DNA of 64,000 bases from Phreatobacter sp. GTDB lineage: Bacteria > Pseudomonadota > Alphaproteobacteria > Rhizobiales > Phreatobacteraceae. Under the pieces are notes generated by a model that was not told the DNA's origin, did not search any database, and worked only from the letters and a program-made list of their open reading frames with translations. Where the stretch lies: contig NZ_JAUYFA010000011.1 in assembly GCF_030691135.1 (NCBI RefSeq), positions 62,001 through 126,000 on the forward strand. Direction: 5' to 3'. The position numbers were made by a program, and so were the translations under genes. Below are positions 17,817 through 27,235 of the stretch, one piece after another (within the stretch, counting starts at the first letter, position 1; each line of letters starts with the position of its first letter).

Positions 17817-18446
17817 TCAGCGGCGATCGTTGAAATTGCCGCCGCCGGGCGGGCGCGTCATCTTGAACATCTGCTCGGAGCCGACCTGGAAATACTGGTC
17901 GTAGCCGCCGCGCATGACCGGGTGCATGCGGCCCGTGTCGACGATGCCGTCCTTGATGAAATCGTCGTTGATGTAGATGCCGACGACCTGGCCGATCACG
18001 AGATTGTAGGTCGTCACGCCCTCCAGCGAGGTCAGCGGCACGGTCTGCAGCCACTTGCATTCGAGCGCAGCGGGCGAGGCCTTGACGCGGGGCGCCTTGA
18101 CGTAGACCGAGGGCGCCGCCTCGATCCCGGCAAACTCCATCTCGTTCTCGCCGCGCGGCAGCGGCGCCGAGGTGGCGTTCATGGCGTCGCGGAGATCCCA
18201 GGAGACGAAGGAGCAGGTGAACTCGCCGGTTTCCTCGGCGAAGGCGAGGGCATCCTTGCGGCCGCCCGAGCCGAAGCAGACCATGTGCGGCTTGTCGGAA
18301 ATGGCGTTGAAGAAGGAATAGGGCGAGCAGTTGACACGCCCGTCCTTGTCGATCGCGGTGATCCAGCCGATCGGGCGCGGCGAGACGATGGCCTTGAAGG
18401 GATCGAAGGGCAGACCGTGGTCGGCGGCGGTGACGTTGTAATGCAT
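17817..18446 (-). CDS. Flavin reductase-like FMN-binding protein
   Basis: This 209-residue protein has the split-barrel flavin reductase domain: FKAIVSPRPIGWITAID, NCSPYSFFNAISDKPHMVCFG and the helix SFVSWDLRDAMNATS, then KCKW-like ECKWLQTVPL. Such proteins bind FMN and supply reduced flavin or act as FMN-dependent oxidoreductases. The nitroreductase gene ends 13 bp upstream, so the two flavoproteins are probably co-transcribed. Confidence 0.9.
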   Translation of the reverse strand: MHYNVTAADHGLPFDPFKAIVSPRPIGWITAIDKDGRVNCSPYSFFNAISDKPHMVCFGSGGRKDALAFAEETGEFTCSFVSWDLRDAMNATSAPLPRGENEMEFAGIEAAPSVYVKAPRVKASPAALECKWLQTVPLTSLEGVTTYNLVIGQVVGIYINDDFIKDGIVDTGRMHPVMRGGYDQYFQVGSEQMFKMTRPPGGGNFNDRR

Positions 18447-18458
18447 GGTCTTCAGCCC

Positions 18459-19031
18459 TCAGAGATGGGAGACGATGGCGGCCATGTCCGGACGCGGGCG
18501 GTCGTCCGCCTTCGCCTGGGGCGTGCCGATATGGACGAAGCCGGCGATCTTCTCCTCCGGCGCCAGACCGAGATGGTCGAGGACGCGGCGGTCATAGGCC
18601 GGCCATTCGGTGACCCAGTTGCCGCCGAAGCCATGGGCCGTCGCCGCATGGAGGAGGTTGAGGCAGACGGCGCCGGCCGACAGGATCTGTTCCCATTCGG
18701 GGATCTTCGGATGCGGCGCGGCACGCGCCACCACGGCGACGCAGAGAGGGGCGCGGGCGAAGCGGGCGCGGTCGATCTCGATCTTCTTGGCCTCAACCTC
18801 GGCATCGTCGGCGCGGACGAGGCGCTCGAGCACCGCGCCGAGGGCCTCGCCGGCGGCGCGGTCGATCACGATGAAGCGCCAGGGCGCCAGCTTGCCGTGA
18901 TCGGGCACCCGCGCGGCCATCATCAACATCGCATCGAGGGTCGCCCCCTCCGGGCCCGGCGACTGCATCAGCGCGAAGGGCGTCGAACGGCGGGTCTTCA
19001 GGTGATCGACGAGAACGGATTCGACGGGCAT
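18459..19031 (-). CDS. Nitroreductase-family protein
   Basis: This 190-residue protein fits the compact YdjA-type branch of the nitroreductase family: VDHLKTRRSTPF at the start (FMN phosphate-binding RR-S), ARVPDHGKLAPWRFIVID in the middle, and GFGGNWVTEWPAYDRRVLDHLGL plus IAGFVHIGTP at the end. It should reduce a substrate with NAD(P)H and FMN. The ATG at 19031 is taken; larger open frame upstream is antisense to the next gene. Confidence 0.9.
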   Translation of the reverse strand: MPVESVLVDHLKTRRSTPFALMQSPGPEGATLDAMLMMAARVPDHGKLAPWRFIVIDRAAGEALGAVLERLVRADDAEVEAKKIEIDRARFARAPLCVAVVARAAPHPKIPEWEQILSAGAVCLNLLHAATAHGFGGNWVTEWPAYDRRVLDHLGLAPEEKIAGFVHIGTPQAKADDRPRPDMAAIVSHL

Positions 19032-19190
19032 GCTGATCCTCAGGGGGCGGTCGGCGCTCCCAACTAGGCACATTCCCCGCTTTCGCCAAGGGGACAAAGC
19101 GCAGGACTTGCGCGCGCGCCGGAACCAGCCCTTGCTCCCGGCGCCCCGGCGCAGCAAAAAGGCCATAATCGGACGCGAGATGATCGACGC

Positions 19191-20303
19191 ATGACCCTTT
19201 GCCCGAGATCCATCCCCGCCATCATGGCGCTCGCTGCGGCGAGCGGCCTCATGGCTGTCGGCGTGCTGGTCTTCGCCGGCGAGGCCGCGGCGCAGGGGTT
19301 CGAACGCCCGCCCCTGCCGCGCATCTCGCCCTCGCCCCATTCCGACCTGCCGCCGATCGTGACCGAGCCACAGCAGCGGCGGCGTCGCCACATGCCGGGC
19401 GGCGCAGCGACGCCGTTCTTCACCCTGCCCGACGGGGCGACGCCGTTTTCGCCGCAGATGGGGATCGCGCCCGGCCTCGTGCCGTCCATGCCCGGCCTGC
19501 CCGGCCTGCCCGGCAGCCCCGGCCTGCCACCGCAATTCGCCGACCGCACCGCGGTGGCGCTCGACGCGCGCTTCCGCCAGGGCGGGCAATATGTCCGCGA
19601 CGGCCTGCACTGGCGCATCTTCGCCGACACGCCGGAGGCCAGCGGCGCCTTCGCGCTGGTCGCCGAATCGCGCGACCCGGCGCCGGTCTTCGCCCTGCGC
19701 TCCGGCAGCTACATCATGCACGTCGCCTTCGGCACCTTCGCGCAGACCCGCCGCCTGCGCATCGGAGCTGAGCCCTATCGCGAGAGCATCGTGATGAATG
19801 CCGGTGCCGTGCGCCTCGTCGGCAAGGTCGGGGAAAGCCAGATCCGCAATGCGCGGCTGTCCTTCGACATCTTCGCCGGCGGCCTTTTCGAGGGTGGCGA
19901 ACCGCGTCTGGTGCTGCGTCAGGCGCCGGCCGGCGATCTCATCGCCCTGCCGGAGGGCACCTATCACGTCGTTTCGATCTACGGCGACGCCAACGCCACC
20001 ATCCGCGCCGACCTGCGTATCCGTGCCGGACAGGTGACGGATGCGACGATCCAGCACCGGGCGGCCAATGTCAGCCTCAAGCTGGTGCAGCAGCGCGCGG
20101 GCGGCGAGGCAATCGGCAATGCCGCCTGGACGGTGCTCACCCCCGGCGGCGACGTGATCAAGGAATCGATCGGCGCCTTCCCCTCGATGGTGCTGCAGGA
20201 GGGCGAGTATCTCGCCATCGCCCGCCACGAGGGCCGCGTCTTCAACCGTCGCTTCAACGTCGAGGCCGGCAAGGACCAGGACATCGAGGTTGTGGCGCGG
20301 TAG
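19191..20303 (+). CDS. Exported protein of unknown function with collagen-like segment
   Basis: This 370-residue protein opens with a signal peptide (hydrophobic stretch residues 11-32, cleavage near AAAQG), then a Pro-rich region with GLPGLPGSPGLP at about residues 100-115, a collagen-like run. The C-terminal 250 residues look like two or three beta-sandwich repeats (for example GTYHVVSIYGDANATIRADL and GEYLAIARHEGRVFNRRF), suggestive of carboxypeptidase-regulatory or Cna-B-like folds; I do not recognise a named family. It is probably periplasmic. Single gene, converging on thrS. Confidence 0.75.
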   Translation: MTLCPRSIPAIMALAAASGLMAVGVLVFAGEAAAQGFERPPLPRISPSPHSDLPPIVTEPQQRRRRHMPGGAATPFFTLPDGATPFSPQMGIAPGLVPSMPGLPGLPGSPGLPPQFADRTAVALDARFRQGGQYVRDGLHWRIFADTPEASGAFALVAESRDPAPVFALRSGSYIMHVAFGTFAQTRRLRIGAEPYRESIVMNAGAVRLVGKVGESQIRNARLSFDIFAGGLFEGGEPRLVLRQAPAGDLIALPEGTYHVVSIYGDANATIRADLRIRAGQVTDATIQHRAANVSLKLVQQRAGGEAIGNAAWTVLTPGGDVIKESIGAFPSMVLQEGEYLAIARHEGRVFNRRFNVEAGKDQDIEVVAR

Positions 20304-20370
20304 GCGGCTCGTACTCGGTAGCCGGCATAGGCGATAGCCGGTCGTCAACAGGCAGTCGTCAGGCGAGCGC

Positions 20371-20399
20371 TTCACCTCTCCCCGCCGGGGAGAGGTGAA
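20371..20399. terminator. Bidirectional hairpin between exported-protein gene and thrS
   Basis: A perfect 13-bp stem (20371-20383 with 20387-20399) with a 3-base loop lies between two converging genes. The sequence CCTCTCCCC/GGGGAGAGG resembles the ends of the dispersed elements at 26021, 28868 and 46246, so it may be a solo repeat half rather than a dedicated terminator. Confidence 0.7.
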
Positions 20400-20462
20400 C
20401 CGACGGCGCCCGCAGCGCCCTTGTCCAGACCGGTATCGCGGCAGCGGGAGCTGCCGCAGGCC

Positions 20463-22433
20463 TCACCCGGCGGCCAGCGCCCGCCTCACGTCCGGCGGCG
20501 TCGCCTCGTCGCGCAGCTGTGCCACCAGCGCTTCGAGGCCGAGGGTCTCCTGCGCCTGGCTGCCGAAGCGGCGGACCGAAACGGTGCGCTCGCCGGCCTC
20601 CTTCTTGCCCACGGCGAGGATGACCGGAATCTTCTGCAGCGAGTGCTCGCGCACCTTGTAGGAGATCTTCTCGTTCCGGAGGTCGGCATCGACCCTCAGC
20701 CCCGCCTTGCGGCAGGCGGCCTGGACCTCCAGCGCGTAGTCGTCGGCCTCCGAGGTGATCGGACAGACGACGACCTGCTTCGGGGCGATCCAGAACGGGA
20801 AGGCCCCGGCGAAGTTCTCGATGAGGATGCCGATGAAGCGCTCCATCGAGCCGCAGATGGCGCGGTGGACCATGACCGGCGGCGTCTTCTCGCCGTCGGC
20901 GCCGATATAGAAGGCGCCGAAGCGCTCCGGCAGGTTGAAGTCGACCTGGGTGGTGCCGCACTGCCAGTCGCGGCCGATGGCGTCGCGCAGCACATATTCG
21001 AACTTCGGACCGTAGAAGGCGCCCTCGCCCGGATTGATGGCGGTCTTGATGCGGCCGCCGGACTGGTTGGCGATCTTGGCCAGCACCTTCTCCATGACGC
21101 TCTCGGCGCGGTCCCACAGCGCATCGGCGCCGACGCGCTTCTCCGGCCGGGTGGAGAGCTTCACGACGATCTCGTCGAACCCGAAATCGGCATAGGTGGT
21201 CAGGATCAGGTCGTTGATCCGGATGCACTCGGCCTCGAGCTGCGCGTCTGTGCAGAAGACATGGGCGTCGTCCTGGGTGAAGCCGCGCACGCGCATCAGG
21301 CCATGCAGCGCGCCGGAGGGTTCGTAGCGGTGGACGACGCCGAATTCCGCAAGCTTCATCGGTAGATCACGGTAGGACTTCAAGCCGTGCTTGAAGATCT
21401 GCACGTGGCCCGGGCAGTTCATCGGCTTGATGGCGAACCAGCGCTTGTCCTCGGCATCGTCGCCGGCGGACTGCGCCGCGAACATGTTCTCGCGGTACCA
21501 GCCCCAGTGGCCGGAGGTCTCCCACAGCGACTTGTCGAGGAGCTGTGGCGCGTTGACCTCGTCATAGCCGTGCTCGGCAAGGCGACGGCGCATGTAGGCC
21601 ACCAGGGTCTGGAAGATCGACCAGCCCTTGGGGTGCCAGAAGACCACGCCCGGCCCCTCCTCCTGGAAGTGGAACAGGTCCATCTCGCGGCCGAGGCGGC
21701 GATGGTCGCGCTTCTCGGCCTCCTCCAGCATGGTCAGATAGGCCTTCAGCTCCTCGTCGGTGCGGAACGCGGTGGCATAGATGCGGGTCAGCATCGGGTT
21801 GTTGGAATCGCCGCGCCAATAGGCGCCGGCCACCTTCATCAGCTTGAAGGAATTGCCGATCTGGCCGGTGGAGGCCATGTGCGGACCGCGGCAGAGGTCG
21901 AACCAGCCGCCCTGATCGTAGAGCCTGATCTGCTGGTCGGCGGGGATCGCCTCGACCAGCTCGACCTTGAAGGCCTCGCCCTTGTCGCGGAAGATCTGCT
22001 TGGCCTCGTCGCGGGAGACGACGCGCCGGGTGAAGGGCCTGTTGGCCGCGATGATCTTGCGCATCTCCGCTTCGATCGCCGCGAAATCCTCCGGGGTGAA
22101 GGGCTCGTTGCGGAAGAAGTCGTAGTAGAAACCGTTCTCGATGACCGGGCCGATGGTCACCTGGGTGCCCGGCCACAGCCGCTGCACGGCCTCGGCCATG
22201 ACATGGGCCGCATCGTGGCGGATGAGTTCCAGCGCCTCGGGGCTGTCGCGGGTGATGAATTCGATGCGCGCATCGCCGCCGATCGGTTCGGAGAGGTCCG
22301 TCACGACACCGTCGATCTTGACGGCGAGCGAGCGCTTGGCGAGCGAGGGGGCGATGGCTTTCGCGACATCGAGGCCGGTGACGCCGGCGTCATAGGCGCG
22401 CGCGGCGCCGTCGGGGAAGGTCAGAATGGGCAT
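20463..22433 (-). CDS. thrS: Threonyl-tRNA synthetase
   Basis: This 656-residue class II synthetase charges tRNA-Thr. In order it has the TGS domain (1-60, starting [16 protein letters not shown]), the editing domain ([17 protein letters not shown] near 75, then the SAD region), the catalytic core (zinc-binding [12 protein letters not shown], motif 2 [21 protein letters not shown], motif 3 [16 protein letters not shown]), and the anticodon-binding domain (KQVVVCPI onward). Length is standard. Confidence 0.98.
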   Translation of the reverse strand: MPILTFPDGAARAYDAGVTGLDVAKAIAPSLAKRSLAVKIDGVVTDLSEPIGGDARIEFITRDSPEALELIRHDAAHVMAEAVQRLWPGTQVTIGPVIENGFYYDFFRNEPFTPEDFAAIEAEMRKIIAANRPFTRRVVSRDEAKQIFRDKGEAFKVELVEAIPADQQIRLYDQGGWFDLCRGPHMASTGQIGNSFKLMKVAGAYWRGDSNNPMLTRIYATAFRTDEELKAYLTMLEEAEKRDHRRLGREMDLFHFQEEGPGVVFWHPKGWSIFQTLVAYMRRRLAEHGYDEVNAPQLLDKSLWETSGHWGWYRENMFAAQSAGDDAEDKRWFAIKPMNCPGHVQIFKHGLKSYRDLPMKLAEFGVVHRYEPSGALHGLMRVRGFTQDDAHVFCTDAQLEAECIRINDLILTTYADFGFDEIVVKLSTRPEKRVGADALWDRAESVMEKVLAKIANQSGGRIKTAINPGEGAFYGPKFEYVLRDAIGRDWQCGTTQVDFNLPERFGAFYIGADGEKTPPVMVHRAICGSMERFIGILIENFAGAFPFWIAPKQVVVCPITSEADDYALEVQAACRKAGLRVDADLRNEKISYKVREHSLQKIPVILAVGKKEAGERTVSVRRFGSQAQETLGLEALVAQLRDEATPPDVRRALAAG

Positions 22434-22693
22434 ATCGGGTCTCTCCGCTCACTCCTGCCGACAGAGCAGGTAAGGGGCCGGTGGTCAGGGTTCTCGTGTG
22501 CCGGGCGGACTTGCCGTCACAGGGCGGCATCGGCCCGGCACGAAACGGGAGATAGCCGAGCGGCGGCGCGATTGCAAAGCGGCCTGCGACGGCGGCGGCC
22601 CGGCCGGCAGGGGCCGGACCGACATACCTGTGCCGCGCCGGGAACAAGCGAGCCGAATGGCGTGTTGATACCGACAACACGGAGACAAGGCCC

Positions 22694-22858
22694 ATGACAC
22701 TCGGCACCATCCTTCTCATCGTCCTCATCGTCGCGCTGCTCGGCGGCTTCAGCGGCATCGGCGGCGGCCCCTTCTACGGCACCGGCTATTACGGCGGCGG
22801 CGGCATCGGCATCATCCTGCTGATCGTGCTGGTGCTGGTGCTCAGCGGCAGGCTCTAG
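22694..22858 (+). CDS. DUF3309 small hydrophobic protein
   Basis: This 54-residue protein is almost entirely membrane-like: an N-terminal segment TLGTILLIVLIVALLGGF, a glycine/tyrosine-rich turn (GGGPFYGTGYYGGGGIG) and a C-terminal segment IIILLIVLVLVLSGRL-like. It matches DUF3309, a short two-helix family common in Proteobacteria and often induced under stress. ACGGAGACAAGG precedes the ATG, giving a good Shine-Dalgarno. Confidence 0.85.
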   Translation: MTLGTILLIVLIVALLGGFSGIGGGPFYGTGYYGGGGIGIILLIVLVLVLSGRL

Positions 22859-22889
22859 ACCCCGGAGCAGGTCGGACCCGGCGGGCCTG

Positions 22890-23264
22890 TCATGCATCCC
22901 CGCTGGGCGAGACCTTCTCGCAGAACGGAGCGCCCCGCCGCCATCGCCATGCGCCATAGCGCCAGGGCAGGAACCAGTGGGCGCCCACCGGCAAGGCGGT
23001 GGGCGGATTGTCGATACCGGACGTTCCATAGGGATGACAGCGGCAGAGCCGGGCAAAGCCCATCCAGCCGCCGGCCCAGAAGCCATGGCGCATCATCGCC
23101 TCGTCCATATAGGCCGAACAGGTCGGCATGTGCCGGCACCAGCGCCCGACGAGCATCGAGATGGACAGCTGGTAGGCACGGATGAGCCCGTGGCCTGCGA
23201 GACGCGGCCAGCGTTGCGGCCGCCAGTCGTCGAAGAGGCGGTCGAGGTCGCGATCCCGGCTCAT
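22890..23264 (-). CDS. yidD: Membrane protein insertion efficiency factor YidD
   Basis: This 124-residue protein has the YidD core: GLIRAYQLSISMLVGRWCRHMPTC, SAYMDEAMMRHG, GWMGFARLCRCHPYG. YidD sits at the inner membrane and helps YidC insert proteins. Its start codon overlaps the stop of the upstream NifU-N-like gene by ATGA, so translation is coupled. The N- and C-terminal extensions are longer than in E. coli, as usual in Rhizobiales. Confidence 0.93.
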   Translation of the reverse strand: MSRDRDLDRLFDDWRPQRWPRLAGHGLIRAYQLSISMLVGRWCRHMPTCSAYMDEAMMRHGFWAGGWMGFARLCRCHPYGTSGIDNPPTALPVGAHWFLPWRYGAWRWRRGAPFCEKVSPSGDA

Positions 23265-23710
23265 TCCGCCGCGGCGGTGGTGCGGGCATCCTCCGCGCGG
23301 GCGATGGCCTCGACCACGGCGTCGAAGGTCAGAAGCGTGGAGGCGTGGCGGGCCTTGAACTCGCGCACCGGCTCCAGCACCGCGATATCGGCCCATTTGC
23401 CCGCGGGAGCCGGGCCGTTCTCCTTGAGCATGCGGCGGACATCGTCGCGCAACGCCCGCAACTCCTGCGTCGTCGACCCGACCACATGGCGTGCCATGAG
23501 CGAGGAGGAGGCCTGCCCGAGGGCGCAAGCCTTCACGTCATGGCCGAAATCGACCACGACATCGCCGTCGAGGGCGAGGTCGACGGTCACGGTCGAGCCG
23601 CAGAGTTTCGAATGGGCCGTGGCCGAGCCGTGCGGCGAGGCCAGCCGGCCGAGCCTCGGAATGGTCGCGGCGAGTTCGAGAATGCGCTTGTTGTAGACGT
23701 CGTCCAGCAC
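23261..23710 (-). CDS. NifU-N/SufU-like iron-sulfur scaffold protein
   Basis: This 149-residue protein begins MLDDVYNKRILELAA and keeps two of the scaffold cysteines, C37 (KLCGSTV) and C62 (VKACALGQ), with the intervening Asp region. The third IscU-type cysteine position reads His in EFKARHASTLL. It could carry or transfer clusters, but the changed ligand suggests a variant role. It is translationally coupled to yidD and diverges from folE, whose product GTP cyclohydrolase I is a metal enzyme. Confidence 0.85.
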   Translation of the reverse strand: MLDDVYNKRILELAATIPRLGRLASPHGSATAHSKLCGSTVTVDLALDGDVVVDFGHDVKACALGQASSSLMARHVVGSTTQELRALRDDVRRMLKENGPAPAGKWADIAVLEPVREFKARHASTLLTFDAVVEAIARAEDARTTAAAE

Positions 23711-23936
23711 GGCGGGCGCTCCAAGGGCCTTGATGAACGGTCGTTCATGGCGCGTTCAGGCCTGGTCATCATATATGCGTCGCATCAAGGCAATACAGCC
23801 CGGCGTGAGATCGGGAAAATGAGGATCGGATTCTGAGCGTGGCAATCTGCCGCACCCCCATCAAGGTCGCGGACGCCCGCCCCAAGCGTTCTCATCAGGC
23901 GTAACAGGAAACGTTTCCACTTCGGAGTTGAGTCCC

Positions 23937-24566
23937 ATGGATGCCGTCGTAACGACCCTTCCCGTCCAGAAGGGATCGGAGGCTCAACGCCGCCGCCGCC
24001 CCACGCGGGAGGAGGCGGAGGCTGCCGTCCGAACCCTGATCGAATGGGTCGGTGACAATCCCGACCGCGAGGGTCTCGTCGCCACGCCGCGCCGCATGGT
24101 GAAGGCCTGGGAAGACCTGTTCCGTGGTTATGGTCAGTCCGCCGCCAAGGAACTCGGCACCGTCTTCGAGGAGGTCGGCGGCTATGGCGACGTCGTGCTG
24201 GTGCGCGACATCCCGTTCTTCTCCCATTGCGAACATCACATCGTGCCGATCAGCGGGCGCGCCCATATCGCCTATTACCCGCGCGAGGGCGTCGTCGGCC
24301 TGTCGAAGCTCGCCAAGGTCGTCGACATCTATGCCCGCCGCCTGCAGACGCAGGAAAACATGACGGCCGAGATCGTCGGTGCCATCGAGGAGAGCCTCAG
24401 GCCGCGCGGCCTCGCGGTCCTCGTCGAGGCCGAGCACATGTGCATGTCGATGCGCGGCGTGCAGAAGCAGGGCGTCTCGACCATCACGACGGGCTTCACC
24501 GGCCTGTTCAAGGACGACGCGTCCGAGCAGGCGCGGTTCATGCAGATGATCCGCGGCTTCCGCTGA
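23937..24566 (+). CDS. folE: GTP cyclohydrolase I
   Basis: This 209-residue enzyme converts GTP to dihydroneopterin triphosphate, the first step of folate and pterin synthesis. It shows [27 protein letters not shown], the zinc-site residues in SHCEHHIVP and [13 protein letters not shown], and the C-terminal TGLFKDD. The ATG at 23937 has CGGAG upstream. It diverges from the NifU-N-like/yidD pair. Confidence 0.97.
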   Translation: MDAVVTTLPVQKGSEAQRRRRPTREEAEAAVRTLIEWVGDNPDREGLVATPRRMVKAWEDLFRGYGQSAAKELGTVFEEVGGYGDVVLVRDIPFFSHCEHHIVPISGRAHIAYYPREGVVGLSKLAKVVDIYARRLQTQENMTAEIVGAIEESLRPRGLAVLVEAEHMCMSMRGVQKQGVSTITTGFTGLFKDDASEQARFMQMIRGFR

Positions 24567-24586
24567 GGGTGCTGACTGGCCCCTTC

Positions 24587-24678
24587 GCGTCATGCCCGGC
24601 CTTGTGCCGGGCATCCACGACTTGATCACCGCATACGAGGGAATTCGTGGATGCCCGGGCAGAGCCCGGGCATGACGC
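24587..24678. repeat. Compound palindromic repeat (GCGTCATGCCCGG type)
   Basis: The two 33-base arms (24587-24620 and about 24645-24678) are reverse complements apart from a few bases and each folds further on itself (CATGCCCGG...CCGGGCAT). The central 24 bases are unique. A single half-unit of the same type lies at 31072-31102. It sits between folE and the end of the UPF0173 gene, so it may serve as a transcript end. Confidence 0.85.
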
Positions 24679-24704
24679 GGTGCTTATTCTGCTGACGGCC
24701 TCCG

Positions 24705-25403
24705 TCAGAACGTCACGCTCCCGCCCGACTTCGGCACCGCCACCTTCGTCTTCGATCCCGCCATGCCCGCCACGAACTTGTCGGCGGTCGGGTCGATCAG
24801 CCCGAAAGTCGCGTAGTGGCACGGCACCACCGTGTCGAACTGGAAGAACTTCTTGCAGGCGAAGGCCGCCGCGTCGCCGCCCATGGTGAAGCGGTCGCCG
24901 ACCGGCACCAGCGCATGGGTCGGCTTGTGGTACTCGGCGATGAGGCCCATGTCCGGCATCATGTCGGTGTCGCCCATGGCATAGAGCACCACCCCGCCCT
25001 TCTGCTTGACGATGAGGCCGTTGGGATTGCCGAGGGCATGGCTCACCCCGTCATGGAAGTCGCAGGACGAGTGCAGCGCATTGGTCAGGGTCACCGTGAA
25101 GTCGCCCTGGTCGGTGGTGCCGCCGCAATTCATCGGGTCGAAGGCCTTGAGGCCCTTGGCTGCGAGAACCATGCAGAGGTCATAGTTGGTGACGACCTTG
25201 GCGCCGGTCTCGGCGGCGATGGCCAGCGTGTCGCCGACATGGTCGGCATGGCCGTGGGTGACAAGGATATGAGTCGCTCCGGCGATGGCCTCGGCCCGGT
25301 CCCCGGTGAAGGACGGATTGCCGGTCAGGAACGGGTCGATCAGCACGACCGACGAACCGAAATCGAGGCGGAAGGCCGAATGGCCAAACCAGGTGAGCTT
25401 CAT
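24705..25403 (-). CDS. UPF0173 metal-dependent hydrolase (MBL fold)
   Basis: This 232-residue protein begins [11 protein letters not shown] and has [11 protein letters not shown] (metal motif near residue 50), [25 protein letters not shown] and PCHYATFG, the full set of the UPF0173 branch of metallo-beta-lactamase-fold hydrolases (YtkL-like). It is cytoplasmic; natural substrate is not established for the family. It diverges from ruvX. Confidence 0.94.
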   Translation of the reverse strand: MKLTWFGHSAFRLDFGSSVVLIDPFLTGNPSFTGDRAEAIAGATHILVTHGHADHVGDTLAIAAETGAKVVTNYDLCMVLAAKGLKAFDPMNCGGTTDQGDFTVTLTNALHSSCDFHDGVSHALGNPNGLIVKQKGGVVLYAMGDTDMMPDMGLIAEYHKPTHALVPVGDRFTMGGDAAAFACKKFFQFDTVVPCHYATFGLIDPTADKFVAGMAGSKTKVAVPKSGGSVTF

Positions 25404-25500
25404 GGGGATCCTCCTGAAGGGACCGGATGGGAGTGGCGGTCGAAGCGGAGTATAGGCTGGCGCGTGACACCCTCAATGCGGCGACAGGGATTCGGAGCGG

Positions 25501-25980
25501 ATGGCCATTGTCGAACCGGGCTTGCTGCGTGACCAGGTCGGCAGCGGCCGGCGCCTGCTCGGGCTCGATCTCGGCACGAAGACCATCGGCCTCGCCCTCT
25601 GCGACGTGAACTGGACCATCGCGACGCCGCTGGAGACGATCCGGCGGGTGAAATTCACGCCCGACGTGGCGGCGCTGCTGGCGCTGGCGGCGAAGCACGA
25701 TGCCGGGGCGCTGGTCATCGGCCTGCCGAAGAACATGGACGGCACCGAGGGGCCGCGGGCCCAGTCGACCCGCGCCTTTGTGCGCAACCTCGTGCCGAAG
25801 ACCGAGCTTCCCATCGTCTTCTGGGACGAGCGCATGTCGACCGCAGCGGTGACGCGGACCCTGCTGGAGGCCGATGCCTCGCGGGCGCGGCGGGCCGAAC
25901 TCGTCGACAAGATGGCCGCCGCCTATATCCTTCAGGGGTTCCTCGACCGGCTGGGATACGGGGATTTTGAGGGACGGTAA
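25501..25980 (+). CDS. ruvX: Holliday junction resolvase-like RNase (YqgF/RuvX)
   Basis: This 159-residue RNase H-fold protein has [36 protein letters not shown] and [18 protein letters not shown], the family's catalytic acidic positions. YqgF acts in 16S rRNA 5'-end maturation and has been proposed as a resolvase. CGGAG precedes the ATG. An element of about 150 bp with inverted ends follows the gene. Confidence 0.95.
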   Translation: MAIVEPGLLRDQVGSGRRLLGLDLGTKTIGLALCDVNWTIATPLETIRRVKFTPDVAALLALAAKHDAGALVIGLPKNMDGTEGPRAQSTRAFVRNLVPKTELPIVFWDERMSTAAVTRTLLEADASRARRAELVDKMAAAYILQGFLDRLGYGDFEGR

Positions 25981-26020
25981 CGGGCGGCGGTTTGCCCGGC
26001 GCACGGCAGCAGCCCAAAAT

Positions 26021-26174
26021 GCCCCACCCGCACCCTCCCCGCGCTGCGCGCGGAGAGGGGACTTTGGCGCCTTCCACAGCTTTCGACGGTGGCGCCAGGC
26101 TCAACCTTCGGGAACCCAAGCGTGACGCCGTAGTCCCCCTCTCCGCGCGCAGCGCGGGTAGGGTGCGGGTGGGA
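26021..26174. mobile_element. Non-coding repeat element with inverted ends, copy 1
   Basis: The left end (26021-26061, starts GCCCCACCCGCACCCTCCCC) and right end (26133-26174, ends GGGTGCGGGTGGGAC) are near-perfect reverse complements, each with an inner hairpin. The unique core holds GCCAGGC, shared in reverse with the other copies. No transposase is encoded. Homologous elements lie at 28868-29020 and 46246-46397. Confidence 0.8.
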
Positions 26175-26259
26175 CAATGCTCGAACAGGGCACGCGCTCC
26201 GAGACACAGAGGCGGGCCCTGCGGAGGCCCTTCGAAACGACGGGGGAGACGCCTTTCCG

Positions 26260-27183
26260 CTAATCCCTGCCGAAATCCAGCGTCCAGTTCTGCCCAATGA
26301 GGTCGACGCCGAAGGAATGGTGCTTCTCCTCCGCCGCGAGCACGAATCCCTCGTCAATGTAGATGCCGCGGGCGGCTGCGAGGCAGTCATTCGTCCACAG
26401 CGTCATCCCCGCATAGCCGGCCTCCCGCGCGAAGGCGATGCAGTCGCGGACCAGCCGGCGGCCGAGCCCGGTGCCGCGCTCCGACGGGTCGACATAGAGC
26501 ATCCTGAGCTTGGCGATTCCCTCACCGCCATCGACACAGAAGACGGACCCCACCACCTCGCCGGCCCTGTCCGCGATGAAGGCACGCTCCCTCGCCGGGT
26601 CGTTGTCCTTGAGAAAGGCCGCGCCGATCTCGGCCACCAGCGCCTCGAATTCGTCGTTCCAGCCGTAGTCACGGGTGTAGATGCGCGCCTGACCGGCGAC
26701 GATGGCGCCGATGTCGCCGGGACGGTGGCGGCGAATGACGACGCCGGGCCCCTCCCCCGCCAGCAGATCGCGCACCGATCCCATCGCGGCGACGAGCCGG
26801 GCCCGGTCGCCGGACGCCAGCCGCGCCAGCATCGCGCCGATCTCGTCGCGGGAGGCGCGATCGAAGGGCGCGAAGGCCGCGCGGCCCGCCGGCGTCAGGC
26901 TGAGCAGGCTGCGGCGACCATCCTGCGGCGCCGGTTGACGGCCGAGCAGCCCGTCCGCCTCGAAGCGGCGGAGGATGCGCGAGAGATAGCCGGCGTCGAG
27001 GCCGAGTTCGTCGCAGAGGTCGCTGGCCGACAATCCGTCGCGGCTGAAGAGTTCATAGAGGATGCGCGCTTCGGTTAGCGACCAGCCGGCGCCGAGATAG
27101 CGGCCGAGCAGCCCGACGGCGCGGGTGTAGAAGCGGTTGAAGGCACGGATGGCGGCGATCTGGTCGTCGAGGTCGGCAGCCAT
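26260..27183 (-). CDS. MarR-type HTH / GNAT acetyltransferase fusion
   Basis: This 307-residue protein joins two domains. Residues 1-145 form a MarR winged helix (LTEARILYELFSRDGLSASDLCDEL, then the wing PQDGRRSLLSLTPAG). Residues about 155-305 form a GNAT domain (VIRRHRPGDIGAIVAGQ, YVDPSERGTGLGRRLVRDCIAFA with the acetyl-CoA loop). Such fusions are widespread; they may sense or modify a metabolite with one chain. It is a single gene. Confidence 0.9.
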   Translation of the reverse strand: MAADLDDQIAAIRAFNRFYTRAVGLLGRYLGAGWSLTEARILYELFSRDGLSASDLCDELGLDAGYLSRILRRFEADGLLGRQPAPQDGRRSLLSLTPAGRAAFAPFDRASRDEIGAMLARLASGDRARLVAAMGSVRDLLAGEGPGVVIRRHRPGDIGAIVAGQARIYTRDYGWNDEFEALVAEIGAAFLKDNDPARERAFIADRAGEVVGSVFCVDGGEGIAKLRMLYVDPSERGTGLGRRLVRDCIAFAREAGYAGMTLWTNDCLAAARGIYIDEGFVLAAEEKHHSFGVDLIGQNWTLDFGRD

Positions 27184-27235
27184 GGTGAAGCCCTCCGGAG
27201 GGAAGGCTCGCCGGCTTGCTTGACGGAGTCAACTA

